Below are positions 29,901 through 38,430 of a DNA stretch of 64,000 bases, piece after piece. Below the pieces are notes generated by a model. It did not search any database. It was not told the DNA's origin and saw nothing but the letters and a program-made list of their open reading frames with translations. A program made the position numbers and the translations under genes. The DNA lies in the NCBI RefSeq assembly GCF_901875305.1, contig NZ_CABFLY010000005.1, positions 124,001-188,000 of the forward strand, given 5' to 3'. How positions within the stretch are numbered: the first letter of the stretch is position 1; every line of letters begins with the position of its first letter. The DNA is from Rothia mucilaginosa (GTDB lineage: Bacteria; Actinomycetota; Actinomycetes; Actinomycetales; Micrococcaceae).

Positions 29901-30219
29901 GGGAGAGCCGCGTGACGCCGCGTCCCTGTCCGGCGGTGAGTCCTTCCTGGCTTCCCTGGCTTTGGCTTTGGGCCTGGCTGAGGTGGTGCAGTCGAACAAT
30001 GGCGGCATCGAGCTGGACACTCTCTTCATTGATGAGGGATTCGGAACGCTTGACTCCGAAACCCTGGACACGGTGATGAACACCATCGAGTCTCTGCGTG
30101 AGAACGGTCGCACTATCGGCCTTATTTCGCATGTGGAGGAGATGAAGAACCGTATTCCGACCCAGATCGTGGTGGAAAAGGGACCGCGTGGCTCTTCGGT
30201 GAGGGTAAACTCCTATTAG
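26929..30219 (+). CDS. sbcC: Nuclease SbcCD subunit C (Rad50-like)
   Basis: SMC-type ATPase partner of SbcD. The 1096-residue product begins MILHRLEFEAFM with Walker A GPTGAGKTTI. It then has a long coiled coil broken by the zinc hook CPVC (Cys593, Cys596), a second coil, and the C-terminal signature LSGGESFLASLALALGL and Walker B DTLFIDEGFGTLD. The start is set by the ATGA overlap with sbcD; the longer in-frame reading lies inside sbcD. An Ala/Thr/Glu-rich insert at about residues 242-280 looks low-complexity and is not usual for the family. Confidence 0.95.
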   Translation: MILHRLEFEAFMAYPDRQTIDFSDLNAAGVFLLNGPTGAGKTTILDAICYALYGGTTGDRDPAQLYSTYVARANTPPRVFLDLTLQGRRLRINRTPVYSHPITRGKRAGQMTVKAATATVEELLPGGNPEDEQAWKPIASQVKEVNAVIAERIHLNREQFLKVVLLAQGQFAQFLKSKPVERKELLKKMFPVEHIEAMYAELLEEAKQARQDVANDEQALEGYLERARSGMGALHESLAPLTPEAGEESSADGASETAATAEAAETITAETVAAETLDAWLAAGIEEARTASARDALEQSRLAGEADRHDQTLNERLQLRKDWSEYEQLIVRRERLAEEREPHEARVKELADARAAAPLVAHYTQMRGEEEDIEERRAQQAEYAGALKTAREDLLRALRAGEEPAEDAVPYPEEELFAKLDAEDFAEARGRQLDATLTSLRALHKRDDLLAQEERTVRQTRARSEQLVQKAESAAQNLDALGARVRDIRENLTAYEKAEEEHALALLGAEDAEKVHREAQQAQQNIDAAQRAVAEAEKEAERTLKTQQKAQERWEEAARAAIEATDAFRSLQAQRLVQASSLLARELTEGEPCPVCGSAEHPNPARAREGESLVEQTDLDAAKTREDRAHEASRAREEEKEKATLAYHRASEALARARSQSETLAAQERMDPEQSARQLTQARERVQQTTARLAERDALRKRQAQAEVEQKTAEETRSTLHDALTEAQALYRKSLERRDALARELEPAQARIPFAQRIEALESYRALAQREEQGSLLLNRAVEEHSKHLVEVQVLLRESPFADSAGVVAAERAKAQILALEEATNAYELESARVGESLGREALVEVAARVAAGEQAPDDQQELKGRIEELRQQVRHLIRREGEREGIVRSLRALRSEFVAFRERTAERYDRAEMLSALAAAARGDTLGGYTHQVDLVSYVLGGEFERILDVADKHLQRMSDGRYGMKLSDHRAKGSRSGGGLNLNITDTWTGEPRDAASLSGGESFLASLALALGLAEVVQSNNGGIELDTLFIDEGFGTLDSETLDTVMNTIESLRENGRTIGLISHVEEMKNRIPTQIVVEKGPRGSSVRVNSY

Positions 30220-30281
30220 ACATACCCCCGCCCTCGAACGTTGACACGTCGAGAACTGGCGGATCTATCACGAGAGAGACC

Positions 30282-31865
30282 ATGACCTCAACACCTCAGC
30301 GTAGGACTCAGGACCCTACGCACCCGGCGGCTCACCCCGCGGATGCGTCACCCGCCCCCGGTGCTCACGTACCGGGGGTTCCTCCGCGCACCGTGAAGGT
30401 GGCTCCTCCTCCCGCGTTGCATGCGCAGCCTTCTCCTGGCACGGGGGTTCCTACCGTTCCGGGCGGTCCCCTTGCCGATGTGGTGCGTAATAACGACCAT
30501 GTGTTGCAGGAGGTGAGGCCCCTCCCTCTGCCCTCGGATGGCGAGGTTAATAAGGACGATTCGGCGTCGAATATTGTGCGTCAGCACTGGGCGCTGTTTT
30601 TGCGAAATGGGCGTGAGCAGCGCAAATATCTGCGTGATATTTTGCGTGATGAAGGATTTGCACGTAGCTTCCTGACCGTTCTGTTCCACGTCCCCGTGTC
30701 ATCGTCGGCGTTTGCTCTATATATTCTGTTGGCGAGCCACCTGGGTAGTGTGCATGATGCCGGTTATGCGGTGGCGGCTTTTGCCGGTGCGTATGCGGTG
30801 CAGGTGATGATGGGGCCTATGCTGGTGCGTGCCTTGGGGTTGCGGGCTCTGCTGGGTGTCACGTCGTTGTTGAATATCGCCGCGACAGCGAACATGCTGG
30901 TTATCGGTTGGCGTTTGACGGTGGACCCGAACAATGTGAGTACCTTGTACCACGCGCTTTCCTGCGTGGCGATGGGCTTTACGACCCCGCCGTGGACTCC
31001 GTTCGCTCTGGAGTCGTTGTATCGACGGAATTACCCGCATTGTGATGAGCGGTTGGCGACGGCTGTCTCGTGGGGTACCACGGCGAACCTGCTGATGCAT
31101 CCGCTGGCTGCCCTGATGATTTGGGCTGGTGACGCCTATATTGCGCCTAATCATGAGTATTCGGGCTTCTGGATTACTATCGGTTTGGATGCGCTCCTTT
31201 TCTTGGTGGTTCTCGTGGCCCCGAAGCTCCTACCGGATGTGTCTCGCTTGAAGACAGCGACCAAGAAGGTGCGCATGGTTCGTCCCAACCTGCAGACAGT
31301 GGTTTTGGTGATTGGCCTGGTGCTGCTGGGCGGATGCGTGGGCTCTGTGGGCTCGGGCTTGCTGGGCTTCGCGCTGATGCAGGGGTCGATGAACATGTTC
31401 ATGGCGATGGTGGCTGTCGGAACGGGTTCGATGGTTCTGGTAGCTTTCCCCGTGATTTTGGGCGGGCAGTCCATTAACCCGTGGCATGGTTGGCTTTTGA
31501 GCGGAATTTTGCTGGTTCTGGGCGCCTTGTACCTGCCGACGAGCGTGGATACGTCAACGATTTTCTATGCGTTGGTTCTGTGTGGTGCGACGCTGGGTGT
31601 GGCTTTTGCTGGGCATGAGCTGTCGCTGAGCCGCTCACTGAAGTATGTTCCTGACGCGCAGGCTAGTTTCTTCACTCGTGCGCTGCTGGGTATCGGCATG
31701 GCGATGGGGTGTATGTGGGGCGGCTACATGGGTGACGCTCCGTACTACCGCAACGCGTTTATGGTGCCGGTGATTGTGGCGACGATGTACTTTGCATTGG
31801 GGCACCTGTACGGTTACCTGTGGCGTGAGGAGCATGAGGAGAAGCTGGCTCCTCTGGAAGCGTAG
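30282..31865 (+). CDS. MFS-like membrane transporter
   Basis: A 527-residue protein with a Pro/His-rich cytoplasmic N-terminus of about 100 residues and then about twelve hydrophobic segments arranged like a major facilitator protein. Substrate not evident. It starts 62 bp after sbcC on the same strand and may be co-transcribed. A strong terminator follows. Confidence 0.65.
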   Translation: MTSTPQRRTQDPTHPAAHPADASPAPGAHVPGVPPRTVKVAPPPALHAQPSPGTGVPTVPGGPLADVVRNNDHVLQEVRPLPLPSDGEVNKDDSASNIVRQHWALFLRNGREQRKYLRDILRDEGFARSFLTVLFHVPVSSSAFALYILLASHLGSVHDAGYAVAAFAGAYAVQVMMGPMLVRALGLRALLGVTSLLNIAATANMLVIGWRLTVDPNNVSTLYHALSCVAMGFTTPPWTPFALESLYRRNYPHCDERLATAVSWGTTANLLMHPLAALMIWAGDAYIAPNHEYSGFWITIGLDALLFLVVLVAPKLLPDVSRLKTATKKVRMVRPNLQTVVLVIGLVLLGGCVGSVGSGLLGFALMQGSMNMFMAMVAVGTGSMVLVAFPVILGGQSINPWHGWLLSGILLVLGALYLPTSVDTSTIFYALVLCGATLGVAFAGHELSLSRSLKYVPDAQASFFTRALLGIGMAMGCMWGGYMGDAPYYRNAFMVPVIVATMYFALGHLYGYLWREEHEEKLAPLEA

Positions 31866-31886
31866 TTTTGACGCTTTTCTGATATG

Positions 31887-31935
31887 GCGGAAGGCCCTGC
31901 CACCCTGAGTGGGTGGCGGGGCCTTCCGCTTTTTA
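31887..31935. terminator. Bidirectional terminator between the MFS and MBL-fold genes
   Basis: GCGGAAGGCC starts the first arm and GGCCTTCCGC ends the second, with an inner CCACCC/GGGTGG stem and a T-run at 31929-31934. It sits between convergent genes. Confidence 0.85.
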
Positions 31936-31989
31936 GCGCCGTGTTGCGTATTACCGCGCTGGATGGGTAGCCGTGTGGGCAAACGGACC

Positions 31990-32637
31990 TTAGTGCCCGC
32001 GCTTAATCCATGCGGGCAGTTCGGGCGCCTCCAGGCCGATGCCGGTGCTGTCACCGTGGCCGGTAAGGACCGCCGTGGACTCGGGCAGAGTCAGCAGGCG
32101 GGTTGAGATTGACTCGATGATGGTGTCGAAGTCGCTGTAGGAGCGTCCGGTTGCGCCGGGGCCTCCGTTGAAGAGGGTGTCGCCGGAGAAGACGACGCCT
32201 TCGCTGTTCTCCCAGCTGAGGGTGGGCGCGTAGAAGCACACGGAGCCGGGGGAGTGGCCGGGGGTTGCCAGCACGGTCAGCTCGGTGTCGCCGATGCGTA
32301 GCACGTCGCCGTCAGCCAGCTCGTGGTCAAAGTCCCAGGAGGGGTACACCATTTCCCAGAGCACACGGTCCGCGGGGTTCAGGTAGACGGGCGCGCCGAA
32401 ACGTTCTGCCGCCTCCTTGGCGCTGCGGATGTGGTCGTCGTGGGCGTGGGTCAGCAGGATCTTCTCCACGGTGCGGCCCGCGACGGTGCGCGAAATCTTG
32501 TCCACGTCGTGGGCGGGGTCAATGATAATGACCGAGGAGTCGTTGCCGACGATCCACACGTTGTTGTCGACGTCCCAGCAGCCGCCGTCCAGCGAGAAGG
32601 TGCCGGAGGTGACGACTCGTTCAATGCGTTCGCTCAC
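31990..32637 (-). CDS. MBL-fold hydrolase paired with mycothiol formaldehyde dehydrogenase
   Basis: A 215-residue glyoxalase-II-like hydrolase with the metal motif THAHDDH, a later ATPGHSPGS, and FSGDTLFNGGPG. It starts with GTG, and its ribosome-binding site AGGAG overlaps the TAG stop of the upstream dehydrogenase, so the two are translationally coupled. In mycobacteria mscR has the same kind of partner. By context it probably hydrolyses the S-formylmycothiol produced by MscR; that is inference. Confidence 0.82.
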   Translation of the reverse strand: MSERIERVVTSGTFSLDGGCWDVDNNVWIVGNDSSVIIIDPAHDVDKISRTVAGRTVEKILLTHAHDDHIRSAKEAAERFGAPVYLNPADRVLWEMVYPSWDFDHELADGDVLRIGDTELTVLATPGHSPGSVCFYAPTLSWENSEGVVFSGDTLFNGGPGATGRSYSDFDTIIESISTRLLTLPESTAVLTGHGDSTGIGLEAPELPAWIKRGH

Positions 32638-32646
32638 GCTACGCTC

Positions 32647-33738
32647 CTAGAGTTCCACGACCGAGCGCAGCACGCGGCCGGTCTTCATGGTTTCGAAGGC
32701 CTCGTTGACGTCCTCGAGACTGATGCGCTCGGAGACGAAGCTGTCCAGGTCGAGGCGGCCGAGCAGGTACTGGTCCACGAACTCGGGGAAATCGCGGGAG
32801 GGCAGGGTGTCACCGTACCAGGCGCTCTTGATGGAGCCGCCGCGGCCGAAGACCTGATCCAGCGGGATGTTCCAGGTGGTGCCGGGTGCGGGCACACCCA
32901 CGAGCACGACGCGGCCGGCCAGGTCGCGTGCTTCGAAAGCCTGCTTGAAGGTGGGGGCGATGCCGACGGCATCGATGACGAGGTCGGCACCGAAACCGCC
33001 GGTGAGCTCCTTGATGGCCTCGACGGGGTCAACCTTGGAGGAGTTCACGGTGTGGGTTGCGCCGTGCTCGCGGGCACGAGCCAGCTTCTCTTCGTCAATG
33101 TCGACGGCGATGATGGTGGTAGCGCCACCGAGCTGTGCGCCTGCAATTGCTGCGGTGCCGACGCCGCCGCAACCGATAACGGCCACGGACTCGCCACGCT
33201 TGAGCTCACCGGTGTTCAGCACAGCGCCCAGGCCCGCGGTGATACCGCAGCCGAGCAGACCGATAGCTGCGTACTGTTCGGGGGTGATGTCAGCGGTAAT
33301 CTTGGTGCACTGACCTGCAGCGACGAGAGTCTTCTCAGCGAAGGAGCCGATACCCAGCGCGGGGGTGAGTTCGGTGCCGTCCTCAAGAGTCATCTTCTGG
33401 GTGGCGTTGTGGGTTGCGAAGCAGTACTGCGGCTGGCCCTTGCGGCATGCACGGCACTCACCGCACACGGCACGCCAGTTGAGGATGACCAGGTCGCCGG
33501 GGGCGATGTCGGTGACGTCCTCGCCGACGGCCTCGACGATACCCGCGGACTCGTGGCCGAGCAGGTAGGGGAAGTCCTGGCCGACGCCGCCGGTGACGTA
33601 GTGGTGGTCGGTCTGGCAGACGCCGCAGGTGAGGACCTTGACGAGGGCCTCGCCCTTGCCGGGGTCGGGTACGTTGATGGTGGTGACGGTGACGGGGGCG
33701 TCCTGGGCGAGAGCTACGACGGCCTTGACCTTGTGCAT
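32647..33738 (-). CDS. mscR: S-(hydroxymethyl)mycothiol dehydrogenase
   Basis: Zinc alcohol dehydrogenase that oxidises the formaldehyde-mycothiol adduct using NAD+. The 363 residues show the catalytic zinc Cys in CGVCQTDHH, the GHESAG segment, and the structural-zinc cluster [15 protein letters not shown]. The Rossmann motif is GCGGVG. The close match to actinobacterial MscR/AdhE2 implies that the host makes mycothiol. It forms an operon with the downstream MBL hydrolase. Confidence 0.9.
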   Translation of the reverse strand: MHKVKAVVALAQDAPVTVTTINVPDPGKGEALVKVLTCGVCQTDHHYVTGGVGQDFPYLLGHESAGIVEAVGEDVTDIAPGDLVILNWRAVCGECRACRKGQPQYCFATHNATQKMTLEDGTELTPALGIGSFAEKTLVAAGQCTKITADITPEQYAAIGLLGCGITAGLGAVLNTGELKRGESVAVIGCGGVGTAAIAGAQLGGATTIIAVDIDEEKLARAREHGATHTVNSSKVDPVEAIKELTGGFGADLVIDAVGIAPTFKQAFEARDLAGRVVLVGVPAPGTTWNIPLDQVFGRGGSIKSAWYGDTLPSRDFPEFVDQYLLGRLDLDSFVSERISLEDVNEAFETMKTGRVLRSVVEL

Positions 33739-33877
33739 GCTGTTCCTTTGTTTGGGGAAGCGCGGTTGAGGCTCAACCGCTAGATAAAGGTTTTTTGATA
33801 TCTTCCCATTCTAAGAGCTAAGGCATACCTGACGCACCCCGGGTCTGAGCGTGAAGCCCTCGGGGGAATATGACGTT

Positions 33878-34939
33878 TTATGAAGGATCCGTCGCGTCCC
33901 CAGCACCTTCTGCCGCCTCGGTAGCATCCACTTCTGCCGCGAAGGCGAGCGCACCGCGTCGGAACACTCCGGAGGTCAGTGCGTTCACGTGATCGCGGCC
34001 GGGCAGGGAGATAAAACGGTTGAGCGGGTTGTCGTCGCGCACCATGTCGTAGAGTTCGGTACCGTCGGCGGCGATGGTGTCCGCGTCGCCGAGCACGACC
34101 GCAATGGGCGCGTGCGGATGCGCACCCGGGTGACCTGCCGGCAGGTTCGGGGAGCCGGCGCGTAGGGCGGGCACGTCGAAGAACGGGCCGAAGGGAATCC
34201 GCACGAATTTCAGCAGCGCGTCGGGCTGAATGGGGGAACTATCAATAATCGAGGTGAAGGAGGCAACCGCCTCGTCGGTGGAGTCTGCCGCGGGGGTTTC
34301 TGCGCTCGCGGAGGCGCTGGTACCTTCGTATGCTTCGAGCATGGCGCGCAGGGTGATGAGATGGTCGTGTAGAGGCAAGCCGCCCAAGGTGAGGGATACG
34401 ACCGCCTCGGGGTGGGTGAGCGCAAGCTCCCAGCCGATGCGCGCGCCGAATGAGAAGCCGATAACGTGCGCGCGCGGCTGCAATTCAACGCCGAGGTTGT
34501 TCTCGGTGGCGACGGTGCGTAGCAGCTGGGCGAGTGCGCTGGTGAGCTGGTGCATGGGGGAGAGGCGCTCACCCTCCGCATTCGTGGAGGGCATGGAGCT
34601 GAACGGGATTTCACCGCTCATGACCTGCGTGTGAGTAGGGAGTTTGCAATCAACCGTGAACTGTAGGTCCTTGAGGTATTCGCCTGTGTGGTAGGGCAGG
34701 TTGACAACTAGTACAGGGTATCCGGCGCGCAGGTATTGGCGGATCCAGCCGGTACCGCCGTAGAGCTGATCGCCGCGGGTGGCGAAGCCGTGAATCATGA
34801 GGGCCGGGAAGCGGCTCTTCAACTGATTCGGCTGGTAGAGGGTGTACTCGAGGCCGGGCAGGCTGACGCTAGGCACGGCGTCATTGGGGGCAGCGGTGGG
34901 TACGGCAAAGGGCGCGGGAGAGAGTTCTGCACTGGTCAT
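33878..34939 (-). CDS. Alpha/beta hydrolase
   Basis: A 353-residue esterase-like protein. HGFATRGDQLYGG is the oxyanion region, GFSFGARIGWE holds the nucleophile Ser in GxSxG, VVLGDADTI holds the acidic residue, and GRDHVNA the catalytic His. An Ala/Ser/Glu-rich insert interrupts the lid region (about residues 208-225). TAAGAT ends 6 bases before the ATG with no Shine-Dalgarno, a leaderless arrangement. Substrate unknown. Confidence 0.75.
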   Translation of the reverse strand: MTSAELSPAPFAVPTAAPNDAVPSVSLPGLEYTLYQPNQLKSRFPALMIHGFATRGDQLYGGTGWIRQYLRAGYPVLVVNLPYHTGEYLKDLQFTVDCKLPTHTQVMSGEIPFSSMPSTNAEGERLSPMHQLTSALAQLLRTVATENNLGVELQPRAHVIGFSFGARIGWELALTHPEAVVSLTLGGLPLHDHLITLRAMLEAYEGTSASASAETPAADSTDEAVASFTSIIDSSPIQPDALLKFVRIPFGPFFDVPALRAGSPNLPAGHPGAHPHAPIAVVLGDADTIAADGTELYDMVRDDNPLNRFISLPGRDHVNALTSGVFRRGALAFAAEVDATEAAEGAGDATDPS

Positions 34940-35022
34940 AGTTCTATCTTAGTGACCAGCGCTGGGTTTCTATCCCGCGCCCTTAACACGTCGAGGCGAT
35001 ATACGCTCAGGTGAGCTGTTGT

Positions 35023-36378
35023 TTAGTTTTTCTTCGTGTCAGTACCCGAGCCGAAGAGAGCCTCTTGGCTCGGATTGGTGGAAGATGTCGCCTCGGCGGA
35101 GGAGCCGGGCTTGGCGGTTGTGTTTGCATCCGTTTTCGCCTGCTGCTTCTTGCCGTTATCGAGGCGCTCCTTACCGTCGGCAACAATGGTGCGAATCATA
35201 GCGGTGTTGGTGTCCACCGCCTTCTGCACGCGAGCTACGACGGAGGGCCCTTTCAGCTTGGGGAGCATGCCCTGGCCGGCGGCCTGCTGCTGCAACTCAC
35301 GCCCGGCAGACATGAGCCGTTCCTGGCGGGCTTTCAACGCACGAGAGGCGGAGGTGCTGCGCGGCTGCACCTTTAGGTGGCCGTGGTCGTCCTCGCCCGC
35401 AATGATCTGGCGCATGAGCATGATTTCTGCGTCGAGGTGCGCGCCGAAGAGCAACATGTTGTTCATAATCCAGATGAACAGCAGCATCACGATCACACCA
35501 CCGATCAGGCCGTAGGTGGCGTTGTACTTGCTGACGTTGTTGGCGTAGAGGGTGAAGCCGAACGCGCCCAGGCCCATGCCGGCCAGCGCGAGCGCGGCGC
35601 CGTGGGAGAGCTTCCAGGGTTTGTAGCGGCGCACGTTCGGGGTGGCCGCGTACAGCAGCGTGATGAGGCCGATGGCCATGAGCAGAATCAGGATCCAACG
35701 GCCGTTGAGCCAGATGAGCTTGATGAGCTCCATGTCGATGCTTGCGGGCACATACTGGCCGACCATGTCCAGGACGGTGACGCCCAGCAGCATCATCAGA
35801 ATCATGAGAACCACCAGGATGATGAGCACGGCGGTGACGAACACGTTAATGGGTTTGAGCAGCCAACCGGGTCGACCTTCACGCACACCGTAAACGCGGT
35901 TGAGAGCTCGACCGAAGGACCCGGTGTACCCGGAGGCAGACCACAGCGCACTCAGAATACCGGTCAGCAGGACCAGACCCGCACCCTGACCGCTCGTGAG
36001 CTGCTTGATGGGGTCTTCCAGAATGCCGTACATCTGAGTGGGGGCGTTGTCCTTCAGGAAAGCGAGAATCGCGGTGGCGCTGTCTTCGCCCTGGCCAAAA
36101 ATACCGAGCAAGGAGACGACGGCGAGTAGTGCCGGGAAAACCGACAGCACGGTGAAGTAGGTCAGCGCCGCAGCCATGTCGGTGCCGCCGGTGGCGGTGA
36201 ACCTGTAGAGGGTTCGACGCAGAATGTAGAGGAAGCTACCTCTGGGGAAGTCGCGTAGCTTAACGCTGACGTACTTGGGGTCCGCGGGCTTCGGTTTGCG
36301 TGTGAAGAGTCCGCGTCGAGCTCTGGCGGATACGTCGGGATGGGAGGTATCCGTGGGAGAGCTGGTGTGTGCAGCCAA
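35023..36378 (-). CDS. YihY/BrkB family membrane protein
   Basis: A 451-residue integral membrane protein with about six transmembrane helices in the first 330 residues. It carries the family features TGGTDMAAALTYFTVLSVFPALLA and a late segment GGVIVMLLFIWIMNNMLLFGAHLDAEI. A long cytoplasmic tail is Lys/Gln/Ala-rich. The family was once annotated as RNase BN; its function is not established. Confidence 0.85.
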   Translation of the reverse strand: MAAHTSSPTDTSHPDVSARARRGLFTRKPKPADPKYVSVKLRDFPRGSFLYILRRTLYRFTATGGTDMAAALTYFTVLSVFPALLAVVSLLGIFGQGEDSATAILAFLKDNAPTQMYGILEDPIKQLTSGQGAGLVLLTGILSALWSASGYTGSFGRALNRVYGVREGRPGWLLKPINVFVTAVLIILVVLMILMMLLGVTVLDMVGQYVPASIDMELIKLIWLNGRWILILLMAIGLITLLYAATPNVRRYKPWKLSHGAALALAGMGLGAFGFTLYANNVSKYNATYGLIGGVIVMLLFIWIMNNMLLFGAHLDAEIMLMRQIIAGEDDHGHLKVQPRSTSASRALKARQERLMSAGRELQQQAAGQGMLPKLKGPSVVARVQKAVDTNTAMIRTIVADGKERLDNGKKQQAKTDANTTAKPGSSAEATSSTNPSQEALFGSGTDTKKN

Positions 36379-36607
36379 ATGGGGCTCCTTGAATGAAGGG
36401 GTGAGGTGTACACATGGTTCAGCGATGCGCTGGCACCCCGCACGGTGTAGGTTGAGGCCGCGCCGGGCGCGCGGAAGGGGCGGGAGGAACGAAGAGCCGT
36501 CCTTCCCGCCCCTGCGGTGCCATTATAGGGTTTCTGTCGCCTCCCACAATTTACTGGAGATGCAAATATTGGGTGTGCTTGCCCTCCTGACATTACGTTC
36601 TGACACG
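36379..36607. other. Intergenic region between mqo and the YihY gene
   Basis: Holds the YihY promoter region; I see no gene or strong structure here. The mqo terminator begins at 36608. Confidence 0.4.
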
Positions 36608-36644
36608 CATGAGGCCCCTCCACGCGGGGTGGAAGGGCCTCATG
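36608..36644 (-). terminator. mqo terminator
   Basis: CATGAGGCCC (36608-36617) pairs with GGGCCTCATG (36635-36644), with inner CTCCAC/GTGGA pairing, downstream of mqo. Confidence 0.8.
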
Positions 36645-36679
36645 AATTATGTGCCGAACACTCGACGGGTTACGTGTGA

Positions 36680-38161
36680 CTAGTTGTGGATGCCCAGAAC
36701 CTTAGCGGTGTGGCCCATCAGCTCGTCAGCCAGCTGCGGGTTATCGTTGAGCTTTACACCGTAACCGGGCACGAGCTCCTTGATGCGCGACTCCCAGCCA
36801 GCAATCTTGGAGGGGAAGCACTTGGCCAGCAGGTTCAGCATAATCGGAGCTGCGGTGGAAGCACCCGGGGATGCACCCAGCAGCGCGGCAATCGAACCGT
36901 CAGCGGAGGAGACGACCTCGGTACCGAACTGCAGGATACCGCCCTTCTTCGCGTCCTTCTTCATAATCTGGACGCGCTGGCCGGCCTCGATGAGCTCCCA
37001 CTCGCCGCCGTCAGCCTCGGGGTAGTACTGGTACAGCGACTCGAGGCGGGCTTCCTTGTTCTTGAGCAGTTCGGAGACGAGGTACTTGACCAAATCTAGG
37101 TTATCCAGGCCTGCGCGGCTCATCGGGTAGATGTTGTTCAGGCGCAGGGACAGGGGCAAATCCAGCAACGAACCCTGCTTGAGGAAGTTCGTCTTGAAAC
37201 CCGCGTAGGGGCCGAACATGAGGGCACGCTTGCCGTCAACGTAGCGGGTGTCCAGGTGGGGCACGGACATCGGGGGAGCACCCACGGATGCCTGACCGTA
37301 GACCTTTGCGTTGTGCTGGTTTGCGGTGGCCTCGTGGGTGTTGCGCAGGAACAGGCCCGAGACGGGGAAGCCGCCGTAGCCCTTACCCTCCTTGATGCCG
37401 GACTTCTGTAGCAGGTGCAGGGCGCCACCGCCAGCGCCGAGGAACACGAACTTCGCATTGATGGTCAGCGGCTCTTCCTTGTTGATGCGGTTAATCGCGT
37501 CAACGGTCCAGGAGCCGTTGGATTCACGGTTCAGGTTGGTGACCTGGTAGCCGTAGCGGACCTCGACACCCTTGGACTGCAGGTAATCAATCATGTGCTG
37601 GGTGAGCGCACCGAAGTCGACGTCGGTACCCTCGGGAGCCCAGGTGGCGGCGATGGGCTCGTTGCCCTTGCGGCCGTTCACGGTCAGGGGTGCCCATTCG
37701 GCGATCTTCTCGCGCTCGGTGGAGAACTCCATGCGCTCGAAGAGCTTCTCCTTGCGGAAAGCGTCGAAACGGGCGGCCAGGTACTTGGAGTGGTCCTCGC
37801 CGAAGACCAGGGACATGTGCGGCACCGGGTTGATGAACTCGGTGTTCGGCAGAATCTTTTCTTCAACCAGGGAAGCCCAGAACTGGCGGGACACCTGGAA
37901 CTGCTCGTTAATGTTCAGGGCCTTGACGGTGGATACGGTGCCGTCAGGACCGGCGGGTGCATAGTTGAGCTCGCACAGTGCCGAGTGGCCGGTACCGGCG
38001 TTGTTCCAGGGGTTGGTGGACTCCTGGGCGGCCTTGTCGAGGCGCTCCAGCAGGATGATGTTCCAGGTCGGCTCGAGTTCCTTGAGGAATACGCCGAGGG
38101 TGGCGCTCATGATACCGCCGCCCACAAGGACGACGTCGGTTCGTTCAGTATGTGCTACCAC
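36680..38161 (-). CDS. mqo: Malate:quinone oxidoreductase
   Basis: FAD-dependent, membrane-associated enzyme that oxidises malate to oxaloacetate and reduces quinone, an alternative to NAD-malate dehydrogenase. The 493-residue product opens with [14 protein letters not shown] (FAD) and matches Mqo over its length ([28 protein letters not shown], the late [10 protein letters not shown]). I chose the GTG at 38161: AGGGAG lies 6 bases upstream, whereas the 13-codon extension has none. Confidence 0.94.
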   Translation of the reverse strand: MVAHTERTDVVLVGGGIMSATLGVFLKELEPTWNIILLERLDKAAQESTNPWNNAGTGHSALCELNYAPAGPDGTVSTVKALNINEQFQVSRQFWASLVEEKILPNTEFINPVPHMSLVFGEDHSKYLAARFDAFRKEKLFERMEFSTEREKIAEWAPLTVNGRKGNEPIAATWAPEGTDVDFGALTQHMIDYLQSKGVEVRYGYQVTNLNRESNGSWTVDAINRINKEEPLTINAKFVFLGAGGGALHLLQKSGIKEGKGYGGFPVSGLFLRNTHEATANQHNAKVYGQASVGAPPMSVPHLDTRYVDGKRALMFGPYAGFKTNFLKQGSLLDLPLSLRLNNIYPMSRAGLDNLDLVKYLVSELLKNKEARLESLYQYYPEADGGEWELIEAGQRVQIMKKDAKKGGILQFGTEVVSSADGSIAALLGASPGASTAAPIMLNLLAKCFPSKIAGWESRIKELVPGYGVKLNDNPQLADELMGHTAKVLGIHN

Positions 38162-38430
38162 TGAATTCTCCCTAGTGTGTGGGTGCCCGGCCTCGGGCAC
38201 GACAAATAATTGTGGGGTACATCATCTAGCCTACTATCTTTTAGGCGGTGAACTGTAGCTAAAATCCACAAAATATTGGAGAGTGGTGCACCTCATAAAC
38301 ACCGTCTTCTTAGGGTAGAAAAAACCTTAGCTACCGCGGTTTGGCGGGCCACCCCGTGCGGAGGAGCAACCCACCGCGCGCATCGAAAATTATGCCCCGT
38401 CGGTATCACCGGCCGCGCAGAGAACCTCCG

